Assembly (NCBI RefSeq): GCF_000718635.1
Contig: NZ_JOBF01000003.1
Coordinates: 248,001 to 312,000, forward strand
DNA: 64,000 nucleotides
Reading direction: 5' to 3'
DNA from: Streptomyces varsoviensis
Lineage (GTDB): Bacteria > Actinomycetota > Actinomycetes > Streptomycetales > Streptomycetaceae
The translations under genes and the position numbers were made by a program. Of the stretch, positions 44,076 to 53,124 are shown piece after piece (positions within the stretch are counted from its first letter, which is position 1; each line of letters begins with the position of its first letter). Under the pieces are notes generated by a model. The model was not told where the DNA came from and made no database searches. It saw only the letters and a program-made list of their open reading frames with translations.

Positions 44076-46229
44076 ATGTTCGCAAGTCTGGGCCGCTTCG
44101 TGGTCCGACGGCCGTGGTGGGTGATCCTCGCCTGGGTCATCGCCGCCGCGGCGGTCATCTCGCTCGCCCCCAAGCTCACGTCCAGCAGCGACGAGGCGAG
44201 CTTCCTGCCCAGCGACTACGAGTCGATCAGAGCCTCGGACGTCCAGGAGAAGGACTTCCCGCGGCAGCAGAACATCGGCGCGATCATCGTCTTCCAGCGC
44301 TCCGACGGGGCCCGGCTGACCGCGCGGGACAGTGCGGCCGTCGCGAAGATCGCGGCCTCCTTGAACAAGGAGAAGATCAAGGGCATCGACACCGTCGCGC
44401 CCGGCTCGCTCTCCCCCAACAAACGGGTGCTGTCCTCCCCGGTCGCGATGCCCAAGGTCACCGACCCCAACGACAAGAGCCCGCAGGACGCCGTCAAGGA
44501 GCTGCGCGAGGACCTGAAGCCGGACCTCCGCGGCACGGGGCTCAAGGCGGGCGTCACCGGCTCCGCCGCGCAGGCGCTGGACGAGAGCGACTCCTCCGCG
44601 CGCGCCGGGATGCTGGTGGCGGCCGGCACGGTGGTGATCATCATCGTGCTGCTGCTGGTCATCTTCCGCAGCCCGATCATCGCGCTGCTGCCCGTCGTGC
44701 TGATCGGTCTCATCTCGCCCATGGCGACCGGGCTGATCGCCTCCGCCAACGAGGCGTTCGACCTGAAGGCCGACAGCTCCGTCCAGGAGCTGCTGACGGT
44801 CGTGCTCTTCGGCGTCGGCACGGACTACATCCTCTTCCTGCTGTTCCGCTACCGGGAGGCGCTGCGCGCCGGCGAGGACTCCAAGAGCGGCATGGTGCAC
44901 GCCGTGGAGCGGGTCGGCGAGGCCATCGCCTCGGCGGCCGGCGCGGTGATCGTCGCCTTCGCCGCGCTCGCGCTGTCCACCCTCGGCATGCTCAAGTCGA
45001 TGGGCCCCGCGCTCGCCATCGCGGTGTTCGTGACGCTGCTGGCCGGGCTCACGCTCGTACCGGCCGTGGTGTCCCTGCTGGGCACCCGGGTGTTCTGGCC
45101 GTCGAAGGCGTGGCAGCGGGAGCCGAAGGGGGCCGCCTTCGCCCGGTTCGGAAAGTCCGTCGCCCGCCGCCCCGCCGTCTGGGCACTGATATCCGCCCTG
45201 GTCATGGGCGCGCTCGCGGTCGGCGCGCTCGGCTACCGGGCCAACTTCGACCTCGCCGGGTCCTCGCTGCCGAAGACCAAGGAGTCGATGGTGGCGATGC
45301 GGGACATGCAGAAGGGGTTCCCGGCCGGCACGGTCGACCCCACCTCCGTCTATCTCTCCTCGGCCGACGACCGCCCGCTGAGCGCGGCGCAGGCCGACTC
45401 GTTCCGTACGGGCCTGGGCAAGGTCGAGGGCGTCGGCTCGGTCTCCGCGCCGAAGCTCAGCCCGGACCGCTCCACGGCCGCGTACTCCGTCGTCCTGTCC
45501 GATCCGCCCGCCTCCGACAAGGCGCTGACGACCGTGAAGGACCGGCTGCGGCCGACCGCGCACGACGGCGCGCCGCGCGGCACGAAGGCGCTCGTCGGCG
45601 GCACCACCGCGGTCTACGTCGACATCAACAAGGCCGTGGACCGCGACTATTCGGTGGTCTTCCCCGTGGCCGCGGTGTGCATCATGGTGATCCTGGGGCT
45701 GCTGCTGCGCAGCCTCGTCGCGCCCTGGTATCTGATGCTGTCCGTCGCCCTCGGCTTCGGCGCGACGCTCGGCGCGACCTCGATCATCTTCCAGCGGATC
45801 GGCAGCCAGCCGGGGCTGATGTTCATGCTGCCGGTGATCATGTATCTCTTCGTCGTCGCGCTCGGCACCGACTACAACATCCTGATGGTCTCCCGGCTGC
45901 GCGAGGAGGCCCGCGAGGGCCGCGGCCCGCACGACGCGGCGGGCACCGCCATCCGCCACTCCGGGCCGACGATCGCCGCGGCGGGCGTGATCCTCGCGGG
46001 CACCTTCGCGACGCTGATGCTCGCGGGCAACTCCACCCTGTCGCAGATGGGGTTCGCGCTGTCCTTCGGCATCGTGGTGTCCGCGTTCGTCATGGCGATG
46101 GTCTTCACGCCGAGCCTGACGGCGCTGATCGGGCACGCGGCGTGGTGGCCGGGGCACGGGGACGAGAAGCGGGAACCCGCCGCCCAGGCGGCCGCGCCGC
46201 CTCCGTCGTCTCCGCCATCAGGCGGCTGA
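44076..46229 (+). CDS. MMPL-family (RND-type) lipid/drug transporter
   Basis: The protein has 717 aa. ATG 44076 is chosen (GGGAGG 7 bases upstream) over a GTG at 44034. Two repeats each have a helix, a large periplasmic-type loop and five helices. The first begins VRRPWWVILAWVIAAAAVISL; GVGTDYILFLLFRYREAL and ALGTDYNILMVSRLREEA are the paired proton-relay motifs of MMPL helices 4 and 10. Actinobacterial relatives export lipids or hydrophobic compounds. Size and topology are complete. No regulator or lipid-synthesis gene is adjacent. Confidence 0.9.
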   Translation: MFASLGRFVVRRPWWVILAWVIAAAAVISLAPKLTSSSDEASFLPSDYESIRASDVQEKDFPRQQNIGAIIVFQRSDGARLTARDSAAVAKIAASLNKEKIKGIDTVAPGSLSPNKRVLSSPVAMPKVTDPNDKSPQDAVKELREDLKPDLRGTGLKAGVTGSAAQALDESDSSARAGMLVAAGTVVIIIVLLLVIFRSPIIALLPVVLIGLISPMATGLIASANEAFDLKADSSVQELLTVVLFGVGTDYILFLLFRYREALRAGEDSKSGMVHAVERVGEAIASAAGAVIVAFAALALSTLGMLKSMGPALAIAVFVTLLAGLTLVPAVVSLLGTRVFWPSKAWQREPKGAAFARFGKSVARRPAVWALISALVMGALAVGALGYRANFDLAGSSLPKTKESMVAMRDMQKGFPAGTVDPTSVYLSSADDRPLSAAQADSFRTGLGKVEGVGSVSAPKLSPDRSTAAYSVVLSDPPASDKALTTVKDRLRPTAHDGAPRGTKALVGGTTAVYVDINKAVDRDYSVVFPVAAVCIMVILGLLLRSLVAPWYLMLSVALGFGATLGATSIIFQRIGSQPGLMFMLPVIMYLFVVALGTDYNILMVSRLREEAREGRGPHDAAGTAIRHSGPTIAAAGVILAGTFATLMLAGNSTLSQMGFALSFGIVVSAFVMAMVFTPSLTALIGHAAWWPGHGDEKREPAAQAAAPPPSSPPSGG

Positions 46230-46245
46230 GCCAAGGGCAGTACTG

Positions 46246-46350
46246 CGGCAGCACAGCTCGTACGGGCGGCAGCACGGCTCGTACGGGCGGCAGCACGGCT
46301 CGTACGGGCGGCAGCACGGCTCGTACGGGCGGCAGCACGGCTCGTACGGG
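46246..46350. repeat. 21-bp tandem repeat, five copies
   Basis: Five head-to-tail units of CGGCAGCACGGCTCGTACGGG (first copy with one mismatch) fill the gap between the MMPL stop and the hydrolase start. Confidence 0.9.
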
Positions 46351-46389
46351 CCGTACCCATCGCACCGCGCCTCGCGTACGGTCTCGGGC

Positions 46390-47127
46390 ATGACCGAGAC
46401 GGTGGACCTCTCCGCGCTCAGCGCCCAGCACTCCGGCACCCCGGGCCTGGTGGGCCACCTCGCCCGCCCCGAGGGGGCCGGCCCCCGGCCCGGTGTCGTG
46501 GTCGTCTTCGAGGCGATGGGCGCGGACGCGGTGAATCTGCGGCTCAACGAACGGATGGCGGCGGCGGGTTACCTGGCGCTGATGCCCGACCTCTACACGG
46601 GCCGCAAGGCGATCCGCTGCATGGTTCCGACGATGCGTCAGCTCGCGCGCGGGCACGGCCCGGCGTTCGCGGACATCGAGGCGGCCCGGCAGTGGCTGCT
46701 CGGCGAGCCCTCGTGCACGGGCAAGGTCGGGGTCATCGGGTTCTGCATGGGCGGCGGCTTCGCGCTGGTCCTGGCCGGGCAGGGCCGGTTCGACGCGGCG
46801 GCGGCCAACTACGGCCAACTGCCGGCCGAGTTGGACCAGGCGATGGAGGGCGCGTGCCCGGTCGTCGCCAGCTACGGCGGGCGCGACAAGCCGTACCGGG
46901 CCAACGCGGCCAAGCTGGAGGCGGCGCTCCGGCGGGCCGGCGTCGCGCACGACGTGAAGCTGTACCCCAACGCGGGGCACAGCTTCCTGAGCGACGCCGA
47001 GAACGTACCGCGCGCGCTGGCGCCGATCATGCGGCGCATCACCGGCTTCGGCCCGGAACCGGAGTCCGCGGCCCACGCCTGGCGGCGGATCGAGGCGTTC
47101 TTCGGGGAGCACCTCGCGGCGGAGTGA
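46390..47127 (+). CDS. Dienelactone hydrolase family protein
   Basis: The protein has 245 aa from ATG 46390. The alpha/beta-hydrolase fold is complete, with the family triad: nucleophile C119 in GVIGFCMGGGFAL, Asp in SYGGRDKPY and His in NAGHSFLSD. The conserved Glu in VVVVFEAMG is the residue that holds the Cys in its resting state in this family. It should hydrolyse a lactone or ester. The start lies about 40 bases after a 21-bp tandem repeat. Confidence 0.88.
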   Translation: MTETVDLSALSAQHSGTPGLVGHLARPEGAGPRPGVVVVFEAMGADAVNLRLNERMAAAGYLALMPDLYTGRKAIRCMVPTMRQLARGHGPAFADIEAARQWLLGEPSCTGKVGVIGFCMGGGFALVLAGQGRFDAAAANYGQLPAELDQAMEGACPVVASYGGRDKPYRANAAKLEAALRRAGVAHDVKLYPNAGHSFLSDAENVPRALAPIMRRITGFGPEPESAAHAWRRIEAFFGEHLAAE

Positions 47128-47184
47128 GGGGGCACGGCCGCGCCGCCGAGGCGCCGCGCCCCCACCGGCCCGGCCCGGTCCGGC

Positions 47185-47230
47185 CCGTCAAACCGTCAGG
47201 CCGCCAAGCCGTCAGGCCGCCAAACCGTCA
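47185..47230. repeat. 16-bp tandem CCGTCAGGCCGCCAAR repeat
   Basis: Three units with a 16-base period start at 47193, 47209 and 47225 in the convergent gap before the GT87-PAP2 gene end. A partial unit precedes them. Confidence 0.7.
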
Positions 47231-49432
47231 AGCCGGTGCTTTACGGTCCTCCCCGCCCGCGTCCAGCGGGTCCGGATCGCTCCCGGGACCCGGCTCACGC
47301 GCCCGTACGGGCTCCGGCTCACGCGCCCGTACGGGCTCCGCCTCAGCCGTACGAGGCCCACCGGCCGCCGTGTCGGGCGTACGAGACCCCCCGGTCACCG
47401 TCCCGACCGAACGAGACTCCCCGGCCGTAAGGGCCCCGCCGCTCCCGTTCTTCCCCCCGCTCTCGCCCGCCCGGCCGAGTGCTCGCCGTCCCGGCCCCGC
47501 GAGGACGTACTGGAGGCCGAAGCCCAGGCCGACGACGGTGGCGCCGCCGACCGCGTCCAGCACGTAGTGGTTGGCGGTGCCGACGATCACGGAGAAGGTC
47601 AGCAGCGGGTAGACGAGGCCCAGCAGCTTCATCCACAGCTTCGGCGCGACGATCGCTATCACCACGCCGCACCACAGCGACCAGCCGATGTGCAGCGAGG
47701 GCATGGCCGCGTACTGGTTGGACAGCTTGGTGAGCGCGCCGTAGTCCGGGTGGGAGAGGTCCTGCGGGCCATTGGCGGTGTCGATGAAGCCGAGGCCGGG
47801 CATCAGCCTCGGCGGCGCCAGCGGGTAGAGCCAGAAGCCGACGAGGGCGAGCAGGGTGGTGATGGACAGGGCGGTGCGGGCCCAGCGGTAGGTGGCGGGG
47901 CGGCGCAGGTAGAGGTAGCCGAGCACGGAGAGCGGGAGCAGGAAGTGGAAGGTCCCGTAGTAGTAGTTCATGCTGCTTTCGAGCCAGTGGGTCTTCGCCA
48001 CCAGGTGGTTGAACCAGTGCTCGAAATCGATGTGCAGGAACCGTTCGGCGGAGACTATCTGCCGGCCGTGGTGCTCGGCGGTGGTCCGCTCGTCGGGCGC
48101 GCTGCCGCGGATGTAGGAGTAGACGAAGTAGCCGACGCGGATCAGCATCAGCTCCAGCAGCAGGTTGGGCCGGGTCAGCGGCCGGCGCCAGAAGCGGAGC
48201 AGCGGGATCCAGGCGAACCGGCCGGGGAGCCGTTCGGCGACCGGCGTCGGCATCGGGCGCTCCCACAGCGGCGAGGACCGCGTCAGGAACGGCACCGCGC
48301 AGGCCGCGGCGAGGGCCGCGAGGAGCGGCGCGTTGTCGCCGATGGGGCCGAGGAACGGGTTGTCGGGTACGAGGACGGTGCTGCTGAGCGTCATGGACAG
48401 CACGACGAGCACGGGCCAGACGAGCCGGTCCGCGCGGCGCTTGCCGACCCGGCCGATGAGGGCGAGCAGAATCCACAGTTGCTGGTGCTGCCAGGCGGTG
48501 GGCGAGACGGCGACCGCGACGCAGCCGGTGACCGCCGTGGCCAGCAGGGTCTGGCCGTCCTTGGCGTAGTGCGCGGCGCGGCGCAGCCCGAGCGCGACGA
48601 CCGCGACGGCGAGCACCCCGTACAGGGCCAGTTCGCCGGGGCCGCGCAGCCCGAAGCGGAGCAGCAGGCCGTGCAGCGACTGGTTGGCGAGGCCGTCGGC
48701 GGCCTCGCCGAGCCCGGCGCCCGCGATGTGGTGCACCCAGTACGACCAGGAGTCGTCCGGCATCGCCGCCCAGGCCAGGAGGGTGCAGACGGCGAAGGCG
48801 GCGCCGGTGGTCACGGCCGCGCGGCGGCGCCCGACGAGCCACAGCAGGGGCGCGAAGAGCAGTACGGCGGGCTGGAGCGCCGCCGCGACGCCGACGAGGA
48901 CCCCGGTCGTACGGTCCGACAGCCGCGGCAGGCAGCAGCCGAGGAGGACGAGCAGCACGGGAATGATGCTGGTCTGCCCGAGGGTGAAGGTGTTCCGCAC
49001 CGGCAGGGACAGCACCATCAGGCTGATCGCCACGGGCGCGGCCAGGTGGGCCGTACGCCGGGAGACCGGGCCGGGCAGGGAGCGCGCGGCGACGAGGGCG
49101 ACGGCGACGGCGAGGAGCAGGGTGGCGAAGGTCCAGACGAGGCCGAGCCCCTGCTCGGCGGCGCGGGTCAGCGGCTTGAGCGCGAGGCCGGCGAAGGGTG
49201 AGCCGGTGAACTTGTGGCCGTCGTACAGCGAGCCGTTGACGTGCAGCACGCCGTGCTCGCCGATCCAGGTCTCCAGGTCGGTGAACCGCCGCTCGGGCGG
49301 CAGCCGCAGCACGGCCGCGGCCTGCCGCGCGGCCAGCAGGCCCGCGACGAGCCAGAGGGCACCCAGTGTCAAGAAGATCCTGGGCCCTCGCCCCGACGGA
49401 CCGCTCAGCCCGCCCCGTTCCGCATTCGCCAC
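47228..49432 (-). CDS. Bifunctional GT87 mannosyltransferase-like / PAP2 phosphatase-like membrane protein
   Basis: The protein has 734 aa. The first ~400 residues are a GT87/DUF2029 polyprenyl-phosphate-sugar-dependent glycosyltransferase-like region: RRFTDLETWIGEHGVLHVNGSLYD, TLGQTSIIPVLLV and SYWVHHIAGAGLG. About residues 430-650 form a PAP2 domain with LYPLAPPRLMPG, MPSLHIGWS (from residue 577) and ANHYVLDAVGGA, the three phosphatase motifs. A hydrophilic tail with EPVRAREPEPVRAREP repeats follows. This fused architecture is known in Streptomyces. It likely acts in envelope glycolipid or phosphatidylinositol-mannoside-like synthesis. Confidence 0.85.
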   Translation of the reverse strand: MANAERGGLSGPSGRGPRIFLTLGALWLVAGLLAARQAAAVLRLPPERRFTDLETWIGEHGVLHVNGSLYDGHKFTGSPFAGLALKPLTRAAEQGLGLVWTFATLLLAVAVALVAARSLPGPVSRRTAHLAAPVAISLMVLSLPVRNTFTLGQTSIIPVLLVLLGCCLPRLSDRTTGVLVGVAAALQPAVLLFAPLLWLVGRRRAAVTTGAAFAVCTLLAWAAMPDDSWSYWVHHIAGAGLGEAADGLANQSLHGLLLRFGLRGPGELALYGVLAVAVVALGLRRAAHYAKDGQTLLATAVTGCVAVAVSPTAWQHQQLWILLALIGRVGKRRADRLVWPVLVVLSMTLSSTVLVPDNPFLGPIGDNAPLLAALAAACAVPFLTRSSPLWERPMPTPVAERLPGRFAWIPLLRFWRRPLTRPNLLLELMLIRVGYFVYSYIRGSAPDERTTAEHHGRQIVSAERFLHIDFEHWFNHLVAKTHWLESSMNYYYGTFHFLLPLSVLGYLYLRRPATYRWARTALSITTLLALVGFWLYPLAPPRLMPGLGFIDTANGPQDLSHPDYGALTKLSNQYAAMPSLHIGWSLWCGVVIAIVAPKLWMKLLGLVYPLLTFSVIVGTANHYVLDAVGGATVVGLGFGLQYVLAGPGRRALGRAGESGGKNGSGGALTAGESRSVGTVTGGSRTPDTAAGGPRTAEAEPVRAREPEPVRAREPGPGSDPDPLDAGGEDRKAPA

Positions 49433-49621
49433 GCCCCGCCGCTCCTCCGTTGCCCAGTCACCCTCTTAGGGGAGGTTGAAACCTTACTGAGTCCCCAGAA
49501 ACAGACGCAGGACACCCATAGGCCACCTGACAACCTCCCACAGTTGTCCGAATGTGATTGCCGCGCCCCCGTCGGTTACGTACTTTGTTCGCGGAACTAA
49601 GGGAAGGGACCCGAGGAACTC

Positions 49622-50431
49622 ATGTCGCAGAGCACAGCAGGGCAGGGCCACAGCGGTACGGGCGGTACGGGCGGCGTCAGCGGCCTCAGTGGCACGGGCG
49701 GCCTCCGTGGTACGGGCGGTACGAGCGGTACGGGCGAAGGGAACGGCGGTACGGGCGGTCGGTCGGACGCCGCGCGGTGGACCGAGGTCGACCGTTACTT
49801 CAGCGAACTCCTCGCCCCGGAGGACGACGCGCTCACGGCGGCGCTGCGCGACAGCGACGCGGCCGGGCTGCCGCGGATCGCCGTCGCCCCCAACCAGGGC
49901 AAGCTGCTCCAGCTCCTCGCCCAGCTCCGGGGCGCCCGCCGCATCCTGGAGTTCGGCACGCTCGGCGGCTACAGCAGCATCTGGCTGGGGCGCGCCCTGC
50001 CCGCCGACGGCCGCCTCGACACCCTGGAGTTCAGCCCCGCGCACGCCGAGGTCGCCCGCGCCAACATCGCGCGCGCCGGCCTCGCCGGCCGGGTCAAGGT
50101 GCACGTCGGCCCGGCCCTGGAGACGCTGCCCCGGCTGGCGGCCGAGGACCCGGCCCCGTACGACCTCGTCTTCATCGACGCCGACAAGCCGAACAACCCG
50201 CACTACCTGGAGTGGGCGCTGAAACTCTCCCGGCCGGGCACGCTCATCGTCGGCGACAACGTCGTACGGTCGGGCGCGGTGGCCGACCCCGACACCACGG
50301 ACGCCGGGGTGCGCGGCACCCGCGCCTTCCTCGACATGCTCGCCGAGGACCCGCGGGTGACCGCCACCGCGCTCCAGACGGTCGGCAGCAAGGGGTACGA
50401 CGGCTTCGCGATGGCGCTTGTCACGGGGTGA
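49622..50431 (+). CDS. O-methyltransferase (caffeoyl-CoA/catechol O-methyltransferase family)
   Basis: The protein has 269 aa from ATG 49622 (GAGG upstream). The Methyltransf_3 fold is clear from KLLQLLAQLRGARRILEFGTLGGYSSIW (motif I) through YDLVFIDADKPNNPHYLEWAL, with the metal-binding Asp and Asn of this family, to IVGDNVVRSGAVAD. The first ~50 residues are an extra Gly/Thr/Ser low-complexity segment from GGTACGGGC slippage. It should methylate a catechol-like hydroxyl using divalent metal and SAM. Confidence 0.88.
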   Translation: MSQSTAGQGHSGTGGTGGVSGLSGTGGLRGTGGTSGTGEGNGGTGGRSDAARWTEVDRYFSELLAPEDDALTAALRDSDAAGLPRIAVAPNQGKLLQLLAQLRGARRILEFGTLGGYSSIWLGRALPADGRLDTLEFSPAHAEVARANIARAGLAGRVKVHVGPALETLPRLAAEDPAPYDLVFIDADKPNNPHYLEWALKLSRPGTLIVGDNVVRSGAVADPDTTDAGVRGTRAFLDMLAEDPRVTATALQTVGSKGYDGFAMALVTG

Positions 50432-50464
50432 CGGCGTCGGCCGTGCGGTGACGCGAGCCACGCC

Positions 50465-50498
50465 GCCCCGCCACCGGGGCGGAACCAGGTGGCGGGGC
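50465..50498. terminator. Hairpin terminator between convergent genes
   Basis: A perfect 11-bp stem, GCCCCGCCACC / GGTGGCGGGGC, with a 12-base loop sits between the O-methyltransferase stop and the end of the leftward gene. Confidence 0.75.
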
Positions 50499-50528
50499 GG
50501 GGGCGGGGGCGAGAGTGGGGGACGGCCG

Positions 50529-51305
50529 TCAGACCGCCAGCAGCCGTTCGATCGCGTCGCGGTAGTCGCGCAGCACCAGCCGCAGCTCTTCCGTCTGCGG
50601 CTGGGCCGCGTCGTCGTGCCAGGCGGCGCGCAGCGCGCGGCGGCGTTCGCCGAAGAGGTCGGTGAGGCGTCCGGTGAGTTCCTCGTAGAGCGCGTCGATC
50701 TCCTGGACGGACGAGCGCGGCTCGTCGACGAACCCGTTGATCGCGTGGCGCAGGTGCGGCAGGAGCCGGTCGCGGTCGTCCTGCGGCAGCAGCGTGGCGG
50801 GGGGCGGCTCACCCTGGAGCGGAATCCGCTCGTCCGGCCCGTTCTGCCGCGGTACGTGCGGGGGCCGCTCTTGGGCGCCGGGGCCGAGGCCCGTGTCCTT
50901 GTCCGGTGCGCCGGGGCCTCCGTCCGGCGGAGCGCCCTCGCCTGGCACCGCGCCCGGAACCACCGGGTCCATCGGGTCCGCCGGGACCGCGCCCTCGCCC
51001 GGCGGGGGTGCCGCGCCGCGTCCGCCGCGTTGCTGACGGCCGCCGCGGCCGGGCCCGGAGTCCCCGGGGCCGTAGCTCCTGGACTCATGGCGTCCGGGCT
51101 CGCGGCTCCCCGGCTCGTAGTGGCCTGGGTGCCCGCCGGGCCCCGTACCGTCCGCCCCGCTCGTACGACCCGTACGGCCCGTGCGGTCGGCGGGGCCCGT
51201 GTCGGGTCCGGCGGGACGCCGCCGCTCCCGCCCGTCGAGGCTGTCGCGCTCCGGGAAGTCGCCGGGGCCGGTGGGGCCAGTGGAGCCAGTGGGTCCGATG
51301 GTCAC
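50529..51305 (-). CDS. Hypothetical protein with Gly/Pro-rich N-terminus and helical C-terminal domain
   Basis: The protein has 258 aa; GTG 51305 overlaps the upstream stop by 4 bases (GTGA). Residues 1-165 are low-complexity, including a collagen-like IGPTGSTGPTGPGD start and arginine-rich segments. The last ~85 residues (DDRDRLLPHLRHAINGFVDEP, EEIDALYEELTGRLTDLFGERRRALRAAW, RLVLRDYRDAIERLLAV) are helical and probably the folded part. No family is recognised. It is co-transcribed with a membrane protein of similar helical content, so the two may interact. Confidence 0.6.
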   Translation of the reverse strand: MTIGPTGSTGPTGPGDFPERDSLDGRERRRPAGPDTGPADRTGRTGRTSGADGTGPGGHPGHYEPGSREPGRHESRSYGPGDSGPGRGGRQQRGGRGAAPPPGEGAVPADPMDPVVPGAVPGEGAPPDGGPGAPDKDTGLGPGAQERPPHVPRQNGPDERIPLQGEPPPATLLPQDDRDRLLPHLRHAINGFVDEPRSSVQEIDALYEELTGRLTDLFGERRRALRAAWHDDAAQPQTEELRLVLRDYRDAIERLLAV

Positions 51306-51946
51306 GGTGTGCCGCCCTTCGTCGCTTCGTGCCGCCCGCGGGCACCCGCCCACGGAACGCCCGTACGGTGCCGGTCGGAGGCGTGCGAACGCCCCCGCGG
51401 CCGTTCGTCGATCAGCTCGTCGAAGAGCCCGCGGGCCCCGACGACGGCCTCCCGCAGCTCCTCCGTCGCCGCGCGCCCCTCGCGGGCCCGGCCGGCGGCG
51501 GCGTGCACCTGGCGGTAGCCGCGCACGCTGTAAGCGTGGTGCACGGAGAGCGCGGCGACCTGCTCGTCATAGGGGTCCGCCGGGTAGCCGCGGTCGCGGA
51601 CGAGTTGGGCGAGCAGGGATTCGGCGTCGGCCACGGCCCGCGCCGGGGCGTCGACGAACTCTTCCTGCACGCCGTTCCAGGAGGCCACGTACCGCTCGCG
51701 CGACTCTCCCGTCAGGGGCTGGATCTTGACGTCGCCGTGCCGCCGCAGCCGCTCGGTCAGTTCCTTCTCCGCCGCCTTGGCGTCGCCTTCGTGCCGGGCG
51801 AGCGCCAGGTCGTACTCGGGTCCGAAGCGCCGTCGCAGGCCGCGCCCGCGGCCCCGGCCCCGGCCGCCGCGCAGCAGGCCGGCGGCGAGCGCCGCGAGGA
51901 GGATGACGGCGGCGACGATCACGATGATGGTCACGCCAGTCGACAT
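51302..51946 (-). CDS. Hypothetical single-pass membrane protein with helical cytoplasmic domain
   Basis: The protein has 214 aa from ATG 51946 (GGAAGGGA upstream). An N-terminal helix (VTIIVIVAAVILLAALAAGLL) is followed by an Arg/Gly stop-transfer run (RGGRGRGRGRGLRRR). A helical domain then contains FGPEYDLALARHEGDAKAAEKEL and RYVASWNGVQEEFVDAPARAVADAESLLAQL. This resembles conserved Streptomyces 'secreted protein' homologues without assigned function. It is the first gene of a two-gene operon. Confidence 0.7.
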   Translation of the reverse strand: MSTGVTIIVIVAAVILLAALAAGLLRGGRGRGRGRGLRRRFGPEYDLALARHEGDAKAAEKELTERLRRHGDVKIQPLTGESRERYVASWNGVQEEFVDAPARAVADAESLLAQLVRDRGYPADPYDEQVAALSVHHAYSVRGYRQVHAAAGRAREGRAATEELREAVVGARGLFDELIDERPRGRSHASDRHRTGVPWAGARGRHEATKGGTP

Positions 51947-52060
51947 GTCGTCCCTTCCGCAGGAGCCCCTGCTTCCGGGGCCCGTTCGCGTTCGGGTAGC
52001 CCCGCCTCCCCCGCCCAAACTCGGCTGCGCCGCCCGCCCCGGCCTGCCAGGATGCGCCCC

Positions 52061-52579
52061 ATGACGCACACGGACACCGCCCTCGCCCGCTGGGCAGTCG
52101 CCCCGCTGCCGGTCGCGGCCCCCGAGTCGGCGGCCCTGCTGCGCGCGTACCTGACCGACGTCGCGGACCGCTGGTACGAACTCCACCACGGCCGCCGCTC
52201 GACCGCCGAGGAGATCGAACGGCACCTCCGCGAGATGCCCAGCGACGACCTCGCCCCGCCGGACGGCGCCTTCCTCGTGGCCCGCCACGACGGCGAACCG
52301 GCCGGCTGCGTGGGCCTGCGCCGCCTGGACGCCCGTACCGCCGAGCTGCGCCGGATGTTCCTCCACCCCGCCAAGCGCCGTCGCGGCGGCGCGTCCCTCC
52401 TGCTCGCCGCGGCGGAGCACCAGGCCCGCGCCTGGGGCGTCCACCGCATCGTCCTCGACACCAGACTCGACCTCGTCGAAGCCCGCACCCTCTACGAACA
52501 CCACGGCTTCACCGAAATCCCGCCCTACTCCCACGCCCCCCACTCCGAAATCTGGTACGGAAAGCCCCTGGCAGCCTGA
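52061..52579 (+). CDS. GNAT-family N-acetyltransferase
   Basis: The protein has 172 aa from ATG 52061 (an ATG three codons upstream is possible). The GNAT core is visible as FLVARHDGEPAGCVGLRRLDARTAELRRMFLHPAKRRRGGASLLLAAAE, containing the acetyl-CoA loop, then IVLDTRLDLVEARTLYEHHGFTEI. It resembles small-molecule and amino-acid acetyltransferases. No substrate can be named. Confidence 0.85.
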   Translation: MTHTDTALARWAVAPLPVAAPESAALLRAYLTDVADRWYELHHGRRSTAEEIERHLREMPSDDLAPPDGAFLVARHDGEPAGCVGLRRLDARTAELRRMFLHPAKRRRGGASLLLAAAEHQARAWGVHRIVLDTRLDLVEARTLYEHHGFTEIPPYSHAPHSEIWYGKPLAA

Positions 52580-52680
52580 CGCCCCGGCCACAAGCCGCGA
52601 GAACCGGACCCGAGCGGGCCGCCTGTCGGCAGCCCGCGCACTCGTCCCGCCGCGCCGCTGAGCGCGACACTCCGGCCGGC

Positions 52681-53124
52681 GCGGCCTGAACGGCGCGCCC
52701 CGAACGCCCCCGGCGCGACGCGACCAAACAAGACCCGGCGAAGCCGGGCAAGCGCCGCGCCGCCAGGCGCCCCGGCCGCCGAGGCCGCGCCCTCAGGCCG
52801 GTTCCGGCGGCGGCACAGCCCGCCGCTCGGCGTCGCCGCCGGGGGGGACGTTCGCCATCCGAGCCACGTCGCGACCGACACGGTGACCGACGCACTCGGA
52901 CGAGAACCGGAGCCCCCCAAGCAGCCGAGCGGCGCCACGCGCAGCCTGAACGGCGCACTCCGAACGCCACCGGCGCGACGCGACCAAACAAGACCCGGCG
53001 AAGCCGGAAAGCGCCGCGCCGCCAGGCGTCGCGGCCGCCGAGGCCGCGCCCTCAGGCCGGTTCCGGCGGCGGCGCAGGCCGCCGCTCGGCGTTGCCGTTG
53101 TGGGGGCGTTCGCCGTCCGAGCCG
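52681..53124. repeat. Duplicated 185-bp segment derived from the 3' end of the MFS gene
   Basis: Bases 52681-52865 and 52941-53124 are about 85-90 % alike, offset by 259-260 bases. The right copy contains the true C-terminal codons of the MFS gene and its 3' flank; the left copy is a decayed duplicate still readable as ERRAVPPPEPA. Confidence 0.8.

Noticed and set aside
43950..46157. 735-codon open frame antisense to the MMPL gene
   Set aside because: It encodes His/Arg/Gln-rich nonsense antisense to a complete MMPL transporter.
52793..52987. Short minus-strand ORF ending in ERRAVPPPEPA
   Set aside because: It is a decayed duplicate of the 3' end of the MFS gene, not an independent gene.
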